From Fen-183 sp036504335 (lineage in GTDB: Bacteria; Acidobacteriota; Thermoanaerobaculia; UBA5066), in assembly GCA_036504335.1 (NCBI GenBank), contig DASXVJ010000035.1:1-64000 (forward strand): 64,000 bases of DNA. The letters are read 5' to 3'. The notes under the pieces are model-generated. The model saw only the letters and a list, made by a program, of their open reading frames with translations, searched no databases and had not been told where the DNA came from. Position 1 is the stretch's first letter, and each line of letters begins with the position of its first letter. Positions 35,163-43,733 of this stretch are shown piece after piece. The position numbers and the translations under genes are program-made.

Positions 35163-35617
35163 GGATCCCCGACCTCAACGTCCTCCTCTACGCGGTGGAC
35201 TCCGATTCGGTGCACCACGCGGCCGTTCACCGGTACTGGGAGGAGATCGCGAGCGGAGAGGAGGAGATCGGATTCTCCTGGAGCGTCCTCCTCGGCTTTC
35301 TCCGACTTTCGACGAATCCCGCGGTCTTTCCGCGGCCGCTCGCGCTCGACGCCGCATTGGCGAAGGTCGATTCGTGGCTCTCCCTGCCGCCCGCTCGCGT
35401 CATCACGGAGACGCCGGACCACTGGTCGATCCTTCGAAGGCTCATCTCCGAAGCGGGGGCGGCGGGGAATCTGACGACGGACGCCCATCTCGCGGCCCTC
35501 GCCATCGGCCGCGGCGCGGTTCTCGTCTCATGCGACGGCGACTTCGCACGATTCGAAGGTCTCCGTTGGGAGAACCCTCTGGCTCCATCGCGGGGACGGC
35601 GGCGGCCGCGAACCTGA
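35159..35617 (+). CDS. vapC: PIN-domain toxin (VapC type)
   Basis: GTG 35159 gives 152 residues of PIN ribonuclease fold. The acidic metal site is Asp in RIPDLNVLLYAVD, Glu in the second helix region, Asp in LTTDAHLAALAI and Asp in VSCDGDFARF. VapC toxins cleave specific tRNA or rRNA and are held in check by the partner antitoxin. Here the partner has a ribbon-helix-helix domain. The pair follows the RHS locus after a terminator and could be an independent acquisition. Confidence 0.9.
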   Translation: MRIPDLNVLLYAVDSDSVHHAAVHRYWEEIASGEEEIGFSWSVLLGFLRLSTNPAVFPRPLALDAALAKVDSWLSLPPARVITETPDHWSILRRLISEAGAAGNLTTDAHLAALAIGRGAVLVSCDGDFARFEGLRWENPLAPSRGRRRPRT

Positions 35618-35670
35618 GGCTCACCCGGCCGTTTCGGCCGCGAATCGTTCTCGACTAAGATCTCCCCACC

Positions 35671-37761
35671 TTGAGCGCGCGCGCGGCGCAGTGCCCGAAC
35701 TGCGGAGCGGAAGTCCTGTTTTCGGCCGGGTCGTCCCTCGTGACGATCTGCCGGCAGTGCCGGTCCGCGATCGCGCGCCGCGGCGCGAACCTCGAGGCGA
35801 TCGGCGTCGTGGCCGAGCTCGTCCCGACGTCGTCGCCCTTCAAGGTGGGGATGCGCAGCCGCGGGTCCAACACCGTCAAGCCGTTCGCGATCGTCGGGCG
35901 CCTCCAGCTCTCGACGGGCGAAGGCACGTGGGACGAATGGCACGTCGCGCTCGCGGATGGAGGCTTCGCGTGGCTCGCCGAGGCGCAGGGCGGCTTCTGG
36001 ATGATGCTGCCGCTCAAGCCCCCTCCCGTCCCGGAGTGGAGCGCCATCACGCCGGGCCAGTCCCTCGACCTCGGCGCCTACGGCCGCTACGCGGTCGCCG
36101 AGGTCCGGCAGGCCACGTACGTCTCGGCCGAGGGCGACCTGCCCTTCATCGCGCCGCCCGGCTCGGTATTCCGTTACGCGGACATCTCGGGCGCGGACGG
36201 TTCGCTCGGCACGCTCGACTACGGCGACGACCCGGGCCTCGACGGCTTCTACGTGGGCCGGAAGCTCGAGCTCGCCGAGCTCGGCATCGAGGGCCTCACG
36301 GCCTGGAAGGACCGCAAGTCCTCCGCGAAGGCGCAGGCGCTGAACTGCCCCGCCTGCGGCGGCGCGCTCGAGCTGAGGGACCCCGCGAACACCGTCCGCA
36401 TCGCGTGCTCGCACTGCGGGTCGATCCTCGGCGGCAAGGACGAGACGAGCCCGCCGGACAAGTTCGCGGTCATCCGCAAGCTCACGGCGGTGCCGTTCAA
36501 GCCTTCCATCCCGCCGGGCGCTTCGGGCGTCCTGAACGGCCACCCGTACACCGTTCTCGGCGCCGTCCAGAAGGAGACGACGTCCGACGGGACGACGTAT
36601 CTCTGGGTCGAGTACCTCCTGAAGGAACAGAAGACCGAGGCCTACCACTGGCTCGCCGAGTCGAACGGCCACTTCACGCTCCTCGAGCCCGTGCCGGGCG
36701 GAGGGGTCGAGGCGACGGCCCGCTACGCCACGTACGGCGGCGCGCGCTACCGGATCTTCTCGCGCAGCCGCGCGAGCGTGCGCGCGGTCGTCGGCGAGTT
36801 CTACTGGGCGGTCAAGAAGGGCGAGACGACGACGGCGACGGACTACGTGGCGCCGCCGCGGATGCTCTCGAGCGAGTCCGGCGCCGCCGAGTCCGCGTGG
36901 ACGGAGGGCGTCTACGTCCCGCAGGGCGACGTCGCGGCCGCCTTTCCTTCGGCGGCGCTTCCCTCGCCGTCCGGAGTGGGCGCGGCGCAGCCGTGGCCGC
37001 ACGAGGGGACGAGCCATCTGTGGTGGAGGACGGCCTGGATCCTCGCGCTCGCCGCGATCGTCGTCTTCGCGGTCGCGAAGGTCACCGCGCCGAAACGGGT
37101 CGTGTTCGACCACACCTACGACCTCGTCGACTCGGACCGCATGCTCTACGCCGAACGCGGATCGGCCGCGGCCGCGGGCGGATGGGCCCAGCAGACGATC
37201 CCCGCCCCGAAGCCGTCCGCCGTCGCTCTGAACCCCGTCGCCGCCCGCGAGGCCCGCGAGGAGGCCGAAGCCGCGCAGCGCGTGATCCTGAGCGAGCCCT
37301 TCGAGACGAACCGCACGGCGAACCTCGAGGCCGTGATCTGGTCGCCGACGGACAACAACTGGGTCGGCGTGGGCGTGAGCCTCATCGCAGAGGGAACCGG
37401 CGACGTGCGCTCGTTCGGCCTCGTTTCGGACCGGTACCACGGCGTCGACGGCGGCGAGAGCTGGAGCGAGGGAAGCCAGAGCCGCACGGTGCGGGTCTCT
37501 CGCGTCCCGGCCGGCAAGTGGGTCGCGCGCCTGGATCCGGAGTCCGAGCGCGGGAAGGCGCCGCCGCAGTTCCGGATCCGGCTCACGAGCGGCGTGCCCC
37601 ACCTTTCGCACCTGATCTGGACGCTCGTGTTCCTCCTCGTGCCGCCCTTCCTCCTCGTCTTCTCGCGGCTCTCGTGGGAGGGCCGGCGCTGGGCGGAAAG
37701 CGATTTCACGTCGGCCGGCGGCGAGCGCACGGACTCCGACTCGGGCTCGGATTCGGACTGA
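35671..37761 (+). CDS. DUF4178 zinc-ribbon membrane protein
   Basis: TTG 35671 gives 696 residues. Zinc ribbons lie at about 8-30 (CPNCG, CRQC) and about 227-250 (CPACGGALEL, CSHCGSILGG). Each is followed by a DUF4178-type beta-rich domain with repeated motifs such as GTWDEWHVALADGGFAWLAEAQGGFWMM and TTYLWVEYLLKEQKTEAYHWLAESNGHF. Two membrane helices occur (about 452-470, AWILALAAIVVFAVAK; about 648-668, HLIWTLVFLLVPPFLLVFS), bracketing a periplasmic region. The C terminus is Ser/Asp-rich. DUF4178 genes occur with DUF350 and polyamine genes. Biochemical role is unknown. It is first in a seven-gene cluster that ends at 42762. Confidence 0.85.
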   Translation: MSARAAQCPNCGAEVLFSAGSSLVTICRQCRSAIARRGANLEAIGVVAELVPTSSPFKVGMRSRGSNTVKPFAIVGRLQLSTGEGTWDEWHVALADGGFAWLAEAQGGFWMMLPLKPPPVPEWSAITPGQSLDLGAYGRYAVAEVRQATYVSAEGDLPFIAPPGSVFRYADISGADGSLGTLDYGDDPGLDGFYVGRKLELAELGIEGLTAWKDRKSSAKAQALNCPACGGALELRDPANTVRIACSHCGSILGGKDETSPPDKFAVIRKLTAVPFKPSIPPGASGVLNGHPYTVLGAVQKETTSDGTTYLWVEYLLKEQKTEAYHWLAESNGHFTLLEPVPGGGVEATARYATYGGARYRIFSRSRASVRAVVGEFYWAVKKGETTTATDYVAPPRMLSSESGAAESAWTEGVYVPQGDVAAAFPSAALPSPSGVGAAQPWPHEGTSHLWWRTAWILALAAIVVFAVAKVTAPKRVVFDHTYDLVDSDRMLYAERGSAAAAGGWAQQTIPAPKPSAVALNPVAAREAREEAEAAQRVILSEPFETNRTANLEAVIWSPTDNNWVGVGVSLIAEGTGDVRSFGLVSDRYHGVDGGESWSEGSQSRTVRVSRVPAGKWVARLDPESERGKAPPQFRIRLTSGVPHLSHLIWTLVFLLVPPFLLVFSRLSWEGRRWAESDFTSAGGERTDSDSGSDSD

Positions 37762-37773
37762 ACAGGAGACGCG

Positions 37774-37941
37774 ATGCGACGGATCTTCCAGGTCTTCGGC
37801 TCTCTCCTCCTGCTCGGCTACTCGTGGGCCGCGTTCACCGGGTGGGAGACGGGCGGCGCCGTGAAGCACGAAACCCTGCCGCCGGGCGCGCGCAACGCGG
37901 GCGGCTACCGTACGTACCACTTCTGGAGCGGAGGAAAGTGA
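37774..37941 (+). CDS. Small single-pass membrane protein (55 residues)
   Basis: ATG 37774 follows AGGAGA and ends with TGA that overlaps the next ATG (TGATG). The peptide has one hydrophobic stretch (IFQVFGSLLLLGYSWAAFTG) and a polar tail (PPGARNAGGYRTYHFWSGGK). Ribosome site, overlap and cluster position argue that it is real. No family is recognised. It is likely a small partner of the flanking membrane proteins. Confidence 0.7.
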   Translation: MRRIFQVFGSLLLLGYSWAAFTGWETGGAVKHETLPPGARNAGGYRTYHFWSGGK

Positions 37942-38165
37942 TGGACTGGTGGAACCTGCACGGGCATCAGGTGATCTCGACGATCGTGTTCTCGATCCTC
38001 GGCATGGTCATCTTCGCGGCGTTCTTCGCGATCCTCCCGAAACTCCTCCCCTTCTCGCTCAAGAAGGAGATGGAGGAGGACCAGAACGTGGCGCTCGGGA
38101 TCGTGATCGGCGCGATCGTGATCGCGATGGCGATCATCATCGCGGCGTCGGTCACGGGCGGTTGA
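37941..38165 (+). CDS. DUF350 family small membrane protein
   Basis: The 74 residues have two hydrophobic helices (VISTIVFSILGMVIFAAFFAIL and VALGIVIGAIVIAMAIIIAASV) joined by a charged loop (KKEMEEDQN). This is one DUF350 unit, the family of E. coli YjfL, which is encoded in an operon with a PspA-like protein and a glutathionylspermidine-synthase-like enzyme. ATG 37941 overlaps the previous stop, and its own stop overlaps the next start, so translation is coupled on both sides. Confidence 0.85.
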   Translation: MDWWNLHGHQVISTIVFSILGMVIFAAFFAILPKLLPFSLKKEMEEDQNVALGIVIGAIVIAMAIIIAASVTGG

Positions 38166-39682
38166 CGGCCGAACGCCCGGCCCGGGGCGTGACGCCCGTC
38201 TACCTGACGGTCTTCGCGATCGCCTCGTGCGGGCTCGTGTACGAGCTCGTCGCGGGCGCGCTCGCGAGCTACCTCCTCGGCGACTCGGTCACGCAGTTCT
38301 CCCTCGTCATCGGCGTCTACCTTTCGTCCCTCGGGCTCGGGGCGTTCCTCTCGCGCTACGTCGTGTGCGGCGTCGCGCGCCGGTTCGTGGACGCCGAGAT
38401 CGCGGTCGCGCTGATCGGCGGCCTCTCGGCCCCGGCCCTGTTCTTCGCGTTCTCCTCGCCCCGGTGGTTCCCGCCCGTCTTCTACGGCGTCGTCGTCCTG
38501 ATCGGAACGCTCGTCGGCCTCGAGATCCCGCTCCTGATGCGCCTCCTGAAGGACGCCGTCGAGTTCCGCGACCTCGTGTCGCAGGTCCTCACGTTCGACT
38601 ACCTCGGCTCGCTCGCGGCCTCGCTTCTGTTTCCGCTCGTCCTCCTTCCCCGCCTCGGCCTCACGCGGACGTCCGTCCTCTTCGGCCTCGTGAACGTCGC
38701 GGTCGCGTTCTGGTCGCTGCACCTCTTCCGGGACCGCATCGGGAGCCCGGCGGGCCTGTACGTCCGCGCGGCGCTCACGGGCGCGATTCTCGTCGCCGCG
38801 TTCGTCCTCGCCGACCACCTCACGGCCGTGGCCGAGGAGACCCAGTACGCCGACGAGGTCATCGTCGCGAAGTCGACCGCCTACCAGCGCATCGTCGTGA
38901 CGAAGAACCGCGCGGGCTTCCAGCTCTTTCTGAACGGGCACCTGCAGTTCTCGTCCGTGGACGAGTACCGCTACCACGAGGCGCTCGTCCACCCGGCGTT
39001 CGCGGCCGCCGGGGGGCGGGGGCGGCGTGTCGCCGTCCTCGGCGGCGGGGACGGCCTCGCCGTGCGCGAGATCCTCAAGCACCCCGAGGTCGAGAGCGTC
39101 ACGCTCGTGGACCTCGACCCCGGGATGACGACGCTCGCACGGACGCACCCTCTCTTCACGACGTTGAACGGCGGCTCGCTCGCGTCGCCGAAGGTCCGCG
39201 TCGTGAACGACGACGCGATGGTCTGGATCGCCGCGTCGAAGGACCTCTTCGACGTCGTCATCGTCGACTTCCCCGACCCGAACAGCTACGCGGTCGGGAA
39301 GCTCTACACGTCGCGTTTCTACGCGCTCCTCGCGAGGCGGCTCGACCCCGAAGGCGTCGTCTCGGTCCAGTCCACGTCTCCGCTCTTCGCGCGGAAGAGC
39401 TTCTGGATCGTGGACGCGACGCTCAGGGCCGCCGGCTTCACGACGAAGGCGTACCACGTCGCCGTTCCGTCCTTCGGCGAGTGGGGCTTCGTCCTGGCGG
39501 CGAAACGGCCGTTCTCGGTCGGGTCCGGGCTGCCCGAACACCTCCGCGCGCTCTCGGTGGAGCTTCTGCCCTCTCTCTTCGTCTTCGGGCCCGACACGGG
39601 CCCGCTGGAGTCCCCGGTGAACCGCCTCAACGACCAGGTCCTCGTCCGCACGTACGAGCGCGAGTGGAAGCGCTTCGACTGA
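38162..39682 (+). CDS. Membrane-embedded spermidine synthase-like aminopropyltransferase
   Basis: I take TTG 38162, which overlaps the DUF350 stop (TTGA), giving 506 residues; GTG 38189 is a close alternative that begins MTPVYLTVF. Seven or so helices fill residues 1-225 (VYELVAGALASYLLGDSVTQFSL, VVLIGTLVGLEIPLLM). The cytoplasmic C-terminal half is a spermidine synthase fold: VLGGGDGLAVREILKH (SAM-type substrate loop), VDLDPGM, and DFPDPNSYAVGKLYT (active-site Asp). It should move aminopropyl groups from decarboxylated SAM to an acceptor at the membrane. speD downstream would provide that donor. The acceptor is unknown. Confidence 0.9.
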   Translation: MTAERPARGVTPVYLTVFAIASCGLVYELVAGALASYLLGDSVTQFSLVIGVYLSSLGLGAFLSRYVVCGVARRFVDAEIAVALIGGLSAPALFFAFSSPRWFPPVFYGVVVLIGTLVGLEIPLLMRLLKDAVEFRDLVSQVLTFDYLGSLAASLLFPLVLLPRLGLTRTSVLFGLVNVAVAFWSLHLFRDRIGSPAGLYVRAALTGAILVAAFVLADHLTAVAEETQYADEVIVAKSTAYQRIVVTKNRAGFQLFLNGHLQFSSVDEYRYHEALVHPAFAAAGGRGRRVAVLGGGDGLAVREILKHPEVESVTLVDLDPGMTTLARTHPLFTTLNGGSLASPKVRVVNDDAMVWIAASKDLFDVVIVDFPDPNSYAVGKLYTSRFYALLARRLDPEGVVSVQSTSPLFARKSFWIVDATLRAAGFTTKAYHVAVPSFGEWGFVLAAKRPFSVGSGLPEHLRALSVELLPSLFVFGPDTGPLESPVNRLNDQVLVRTYEREWKRFD

Positions 39683-41307
39683 CGCGCCGCGACGCGATCG
39701 CGTCGCTCGTCGGGGCCCCCGCGCTCGCGGCCCTCGCCACCGCCCTCGCGGGCTGTGGGCGGAAGGACGTGCGCGCCCTCGAGTTCCCCGGCGGGTTCGC
39801 CGTGCCCGACGCCTCGCTCGGCCACCTCCTGCGCGGCGGGAATCTCCTCGCGCGCCCTGCCGTGCGAACAGAGAGGGTCGGAACCGCGATCGTCGGCGGC
39901 GGCGTCTCCGGCCTCTCGGCCGCGTGGCGCCTCGCGCGCGCGGGCGACGCGAACTTCCGCGTGTACGAGCTCGAGCCGGAGCCGGGAGGCACCGCCGTTT
40001 CGGGCGGCAGCGACGTCAGCCTCTTCCCGTGGGGCGCCCACTACGTCCCGGTCCCGGCCTTCCGCAACCCCGCGCTCGAGGCCGTCCTCGAGGAGGTCGG
40101 CGCGCTCGTCGGGCGCGACGCGGACGGCGCTCCCGAGTGGGCGGAGGAAATGCTGTGCCGCGAGCCCGAGGAGCGCCTCTACTACGGCAACCGCTGGCAC
40201 GCGGGCCTCTACCCGTACGAGGGGGCCTCGCGCGCGGACGTCGAGCAGGTGAACCGCTTCCGCGTCCGGATGGACGCGCTCGCCGGCCGGAAGGACGCAA
40301 AGGGGCGCCGCGCGTTCGCGATCCCGACGCGCCGCTCCTCGGACGACGCGGACCTCCTCGCGCTCGACGGGACGACGATGGCCGAGTGGCTGGACGCGAA
40401 CGGCTTCACGTCGAAGCGCCTGCGCTGGCTCGCCGAGTACGGCTGCCGCGACGACTTCGGGACGAATCTCGACCGGATCTCCGCGTGGGCCGGCATCCAC
40501 TACAACGCCTCGCGCCTGCCCGGGGAGGACGAGGACGAGGAGCCGTCGGACTTCCTGACGTGGCCCGAGGGAAACGGCCGGCTCGTGGCCCACCTCGCGA
40601 AATCCGCATCGGGAAGAATCGACGCGCGGGCGCTCGTCTTCGACGTCGTGCCGTCCGCCGTTCGCGGAGGTCCGGTGCGCCTCCGGTATTTCGACGCGCA
40701 GACGAAGGAGGTCGTGGCCGTCGAGGCGCGGGACGCGATCCTCGCGCTCCCGAAGTACGCGGCCCGCCACGTCTTCGCCCCCTGGCGCGCGGCGCCGCCC
40801 GCGTGGCTCGACGCGCTCTCGTACGCGCCGTGGCTCGTCGCGAACGTCACGCTCTCGGGGCGGCCGAAGGAGACGGGGCATCCCCTCGCCTGGGACAACG
40901 TCCTCTACGACTCGCGCTCGCTCGGCTACGTCGTCTCGACGCACCAGACCGGGAAGGACCACGGCTCGACCGTCTTCACGTACTACCTTCCGCTCACGGA
41001 CGAAGAGCCCGTGAAGGCGCGCGAGCGCCTCCTCTCCGCCGAGTGGAAGGACCTCGCGGCCGCGGTCCTCGCCGACCTGTCGCGCGCGCATGCGGACCTG
41101 CCGTCCCTCGTGACGCGGATGGACTTCGCGCGCTGGGGCCACGCGATGCTTCGCCCGACGCCCGGCTTCCTCTCGAGCCCCGTGCGGCGCCTCGCTCCCG
41201 AGGGCGGCGTCCACTTCGCCCACGCGGACTCGGCGGGGCTTCCGCTGTTCGAGGAGGCGCAGGACGCGGGAGTCCGGGCCGCCGAGGCGATCCTCGCCGC
41301 GGGCTAA
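39664..41307 (+). CDS. Tat-exported amine-oxidase-like FAD lipoprotein
   Basis: GTG 39664 gives 547 residues and overlaps the previous gene by 19 bases; a CTG at 39679 is the other possible start. The N terminus has both a twin-arginine motif (LTRRDAIASLVGAP) and a lipobox (ALAGC), so a folded, cofactor-loaded protein would be exported and lipid-anchored. The FAD site is TAIVGGGVSGLSAAWRLA followed by YELEPEPGG. The body matches flavin amine oxidases / NAD(P)-binding proteins with a C-terminal FAD closure (HFAHADSAGLPLFEEAQDAG). In this polyamine cluster it might be a polyamine oxidase or a dehydrogenase of the modified product; that is inference. Confidence 0.8.
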   Translation: MEALRLTRRDAIASLVGAPALAALATALAGCGRKDVRALEFPGGFAVPDASLGHLLRGGNLLARPAVRTERVGTAIVGGGVSGLSAAWRLARAGDANFRVYELEPEPGGTAVSGGSDVSLFPWGAHYVPVPAFRNPALEAVLEEVGALVGRDADGAPEWAEEMLCREPEERLYYGNRWHAGLYPYEGASRADVEQVNRFRVRMDALAGRKDAKGRRAFAIPTRRSSDDADLLALDGTTMAEWLDANGFTSKRLRWLAEYGCRDDFGTNLDRISAWAGIHYNASRLPGEDEDEEPSDFLTWPEGNGRLVAHLAKSASGRIDARALVFDVVPSAVRGGPVRLRYFDAQTKEVVAVEARDAILALPKYAARHVFAPWRAAPPAWLDALSYAPWLVANVTLSGRPKETGHPLAWDNVLYDSRSLGYVVSTHQTGKDHGSTVFTYYLPLTDEEPVKARERLLSAEWKDLAAAVLADLSRAHADLPSLVTRMDFARWGHAMLRPTPGFLSSPVRRLAPEGGVHFAHADSAGLPLFEEAQDAGVRAAEAILAAG

Positions 41308-41320
41308 CATCGGAGCGACC

Positions 41321-42412
41321 GTGCCGGACATCGCCTCGAACTGGCTCTTCTCGCGCCGCGCCGACCTCCTGCTCTTCGGCGGGTCGGCGGCGCTCGCGCT
41401 CGCCCTCCTCGCGCTCGGGAAGGCGGCAGGACTCCTCGACGGCGACGCGCCTCCGTGGCTCTTCCTCCTCGCGATCGTGGGCGTGGACGTCGCGCACGTC
41501 TGGTCGACGGGGTGGCGCGTCCTCGCGGACGGCGCGGACGCACACGAGCGGCTCGCGCTCTACGCCGGCGTCCCGCTCCTCGCGTGGGCCGCCGGCGTCG
41601 CCGCGTACTCCGTGTCGGCGCTCTTCTTCTGGAGGATCCTCGCGTACCTCGCCGTCTTCCACTTCGTGCGCCAGCAGTACGGCTGGGTCGCGCTCTACCG
41701 CCGCAAGAACGGCGAAGGGCTGGAGGGGGCGTGGGGCCGGCGTCTCGACGCGGCCGCCGTCTACGGCGCGACCCTGACGCCGCTCCTCTTCTGGCACGCG
41801 CACCTGCCGCGCCGGTTCCAGTGGTTTCTGCAGGGCGACTTTCTCGCCGGCCTGCCGCCCGCCGTCGCGCGCGCCGCGTTTCTGCTCTACGCGGCGGTCC
41901 TCGCGGCGTGGATCGTCAAGGAAGTCGCCCGCTCCCGCGCCGGCCGGCGCGTCTCGTGGGGAAAGGTCCTCGTCGTCCTGACCACCGTGACCACGTGGTT
42001 CCTCGGGATCGTCGTCTTCGACTCGGACTACGCGTTCACGGTCACGAACGTCTTCGCCCATGGCATCCCGTACCTTGGCCTCGTGTGGTTCACGTCGAAG
42101 GCGAGGGCCGAAGGCCGCCGCGCGGCCGGGGCCCCGCCCGCCGCAGCGGACCGGTGGCTCGCGAGCCTGCCGCTCTTCCTGCTCCCGCTCCTCGCGATCG
42201 CGTTCGCGGAGGAATGGGGATGGGACCGGCTCGTCTGGCACGACAACCCGCGCTTCTTTCCGGGCGCCGCGGCCGAGCCGGGAGCGCTCGCGCTCGTTCT
42301 TCTCGTGCCTCTCCTCGCGCTCCCGCAGGCGACGCACTACGTGTGGGACGCGTTCCTCTGGAAGGTCAAGCCCTCGAACGCGGGCGCCGTCGGCGCACTG
42401 GGAATCCGGTGA
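41321..42412 (+). CDS. His/Trp-rich polytopic membrane protein
   Basis: GTG 41321 gives 363 residues with about nine hydrophobic helices. Conserved-looking polar residues sit in or near helices: DVAHVWSTGWR, FHFVRQQYGW, LFWHAHLPRRFQWF, NVFAHGIPYLGL and THYVWDAFLWK. The recurrent His suggests a metal or cofactor site in the membrane, as in carotenoid oxygenase- or desaturase-like enzymes, but no known family motif is met exactly. It overlaps speD by four bases at its end (GTGA). The gene sits between an oxidase-like flavoprotein and the SAM decarboxylase. Confidence 0.7.
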   Translation: MPDIASNWLFSRRADLLLFGGSAALALALLALGKAAGLLDGDAPPWLFLLAIVGVDVAHVWSTGWRVLADGADAHERLALYAGVPLLAWAAGVAAYSVSALFFWRILAYLAVFHFVRQQYGWVALYRRKNGEGLEGAWGRRLDAAAVYGATLTPLLFWHAHLPRRFQWFLQGDFLAGLPPAVARAAFLLYAAVLAAWIVKEVARSRAGRRVSWGKVLVVLTTVTTWFLGIVVFDSDYAFTVTNVFAHGIPYLGLVWFTSKARAEGRRAAGAPPAAADRWLASLPLFLLPLLAIAFAEEWGWDRLVWHDNPRFFPGAAAEPGALALVLLVPLLALPQATHYVWDAFLWKVKPSNAGAVGALGIR

Positions 42413-42762
42413 AGCCGCTCGGCGTGCATTTCCTCCTCGACGTCGCGGGCGCGCCGTTCGCGACGCTCGACGATCCCGTGCTCGTCGAGACGCTGCTCGT
42501 GGACGCCGTGAGATCGATGGGCGCGAAGGTCCTCGGCATCCACATCCACCGCCTGAGCCCGCAGGGCGTGAGCGGCGTCGTCGTGATCTCCGAGTCGCAC
42601 CTCACGATCCACACCTGGCCCGAGCGCGGCGAGGCCGCCGTGGACCTCTTCACGTGCGGCGACGCGGCGCACGCCCGCGTCGCCGTCGACGCGCTCGCGA
42701 AGGCGCTTGGCGCCACGCGCGCGAAGGTCGAGGAGCGCGTGCGCGGCGTCGGGGACGCCTAG
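42409..42762 (+). CDS. speD: S-adenosylmethionine decarboxylase proenzyme
   Basis: The enzyme makes decarboxylated SAM, the aminopropyl donor for spermidine-type polyamines. GTG 42409 gives 117 residues of the short prokaryotic (class 1B) type. Self-cleavage at the Glu-Ser bond in ISESHLTIHTWPE forms the pyruvoyl group. DLFTCGDAAHARVAVDAL contains the conserved catalytic Cys. It is the last gene of the cluster and supplies the membrane-embedded synthase. Its end overlaps, convergently, the TIR-like gene by four bases. Confidence 0.95.
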   Translation: MKPLGVHFLLDVAGAPFATLDDPVLVETLLVDAVRSMGAKVLGIHIHRLSPQGVSGVVVISESHLTIHTWPERGEAAVDLFTCGDAAHARVAVDALAKALGATRAKVEERVRGVGDA

Positions 42763-43733
42763 TCGGTCTTTTCGATCCGGCGCAGCGTTGCGATTCGATC
42801 AGTGCCTGACCATACCGATCCACTAGCGTCGAAGGTGACGGGGAGTCCCATTAGGACCATTTTCAATTCGCCTGGCGGATAGCAGCCATCAGTTTGCGCT
42901 TCTGATTGCTCTCGGCCCATGCTCCCTTTTAGGCCCGGGCCGGCCCTGTTCACGTGCTCACGAACGATCCCCACAGCGGGATTCTGAATCGCGCCCTTCC
43001 CAATCCACACACACGGCTCCTGCTGGTATTTGACGTGATATGTCTGACCAACTACCAGAAACGAGCCGCGGAGACGAGGGGGCAACTCCGACACTATGAC
43101 CAGCGCACCGTTCGATCCGGAGAGGAGGTTCACCCAGTCTTCGAGAACGGGAGAGTCAGCTTCTCCCAGCGCTGCCTGCGAGAAGTCCCCGGCCCTCAAC
43201 CAGTCGTTGCCCGTTCTGTTCACGCGGCAACCAGCAGACTCAAGGCGACTTGCCATAGCGTTCCGCGAGTCCGCCGTGTTCTGAAACCTTACCGCGTGTT
43301 TTCCGAGCACATCGGAAAAGGGGCGGAGTTTCCCAAATTCGACAATAAGACTGCGGTTCGGGTACTTGGCAAGCGCATAGCCCGCCTCAAACAAAACGTT
43401 CGGTCTTGCCTGTGGTGTCAGTTCCCTCTCGTACGGAGGATCTGTCGGACTTAGCAGGCTCGGATCCAACTTAGCGAGATCGTCACCACTCAGCAGAACA
43501 ACCGCGGCCTGGGCGCGTGAGAAACCAGCTTCAAGAACATCTCCGATGTACGGAGCAGCTTTGCCGGTCCACCTGACTGCCTGTTCCCACTCGATCGGAG
43601 TCAGACCGAGCGCGCGGAGGAACGCAAACATCGAGTCTCTAAGAACAGAGTTGCGGCCATGAACCACGAAAACGTGGCTCGAAACCGAGACCACACCGCG
43701 GTACATGTCGACGCCGTCACCGACCGAGCCCAT
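42759..43733 (-). CDS. TIR-like (CAP12/Pycsar-effector type) domain protein
   Basis: ATG 43733 gives 324 residues; ATG 43706 is an alternative. Residues about 15-150 match the TIR-like family PF10137: VFVVHGRNSVLRDSMFAFLRALG, EAGFSRAQAAVVLLSGDDLA, and RPNVLFEAGYALAKYPNR with the conserved Glu expected in NAD-hydrolysing TIRs. The remaining 170 residues (VLEDWVNLLSGSNGALVIVSE, then a variable tail) are unassigned. Related TIRs are effectors of CBASS and Pycsar antiphage systems. No cyclase gene is next to it, so either it acts alone or the partner is elsewhere. The gene is richer in A+T than its neighbours, pointing to transfer. Confidence 0.75.
   Translation of the reverse strand: MGSVGDGVDMYRGVVSVSSHVFVVHGRNSVLRDSMFAFLRALGLTPIEWEQAVRWTGKAAPYIGDVLEAGFSRAQAAVVLLSGDDLAKLDPSLLSPTDPPYERELTPQARPNVLFEAGYALAKYPNRSLIVEFGKLRPFSDVLGKHAVRFQNTADSRNAMASRLESAGCRVNRTGNDWLRAGDFSQAALGEADSPVLEDWVNLLSGSNGALVIVSELPPRLRGSFLVVGQTYHVKYQQEPCVWIGKGAIQNPAVGIVREHVNRAGPGLKGSMGREQSEAQTDGCYPPGELKMVLMGLPVTFDASGSVWSGTDRIATLRRIEKTD

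Noticed and set aside
38159..42412. Large antisense frames across the polyamine cluster
   Set aside because: They are low-complexity Arg/Glu/Ala-rich translations opposite well-supported genes.
42759..43733. A complete CBASS or Pycsar operon
   Set aside because: Only the TIR-like gene is present. Its neighbours are speD and an acyl-CoA dehydrogenase, and no nucleotide cyclase is seen.
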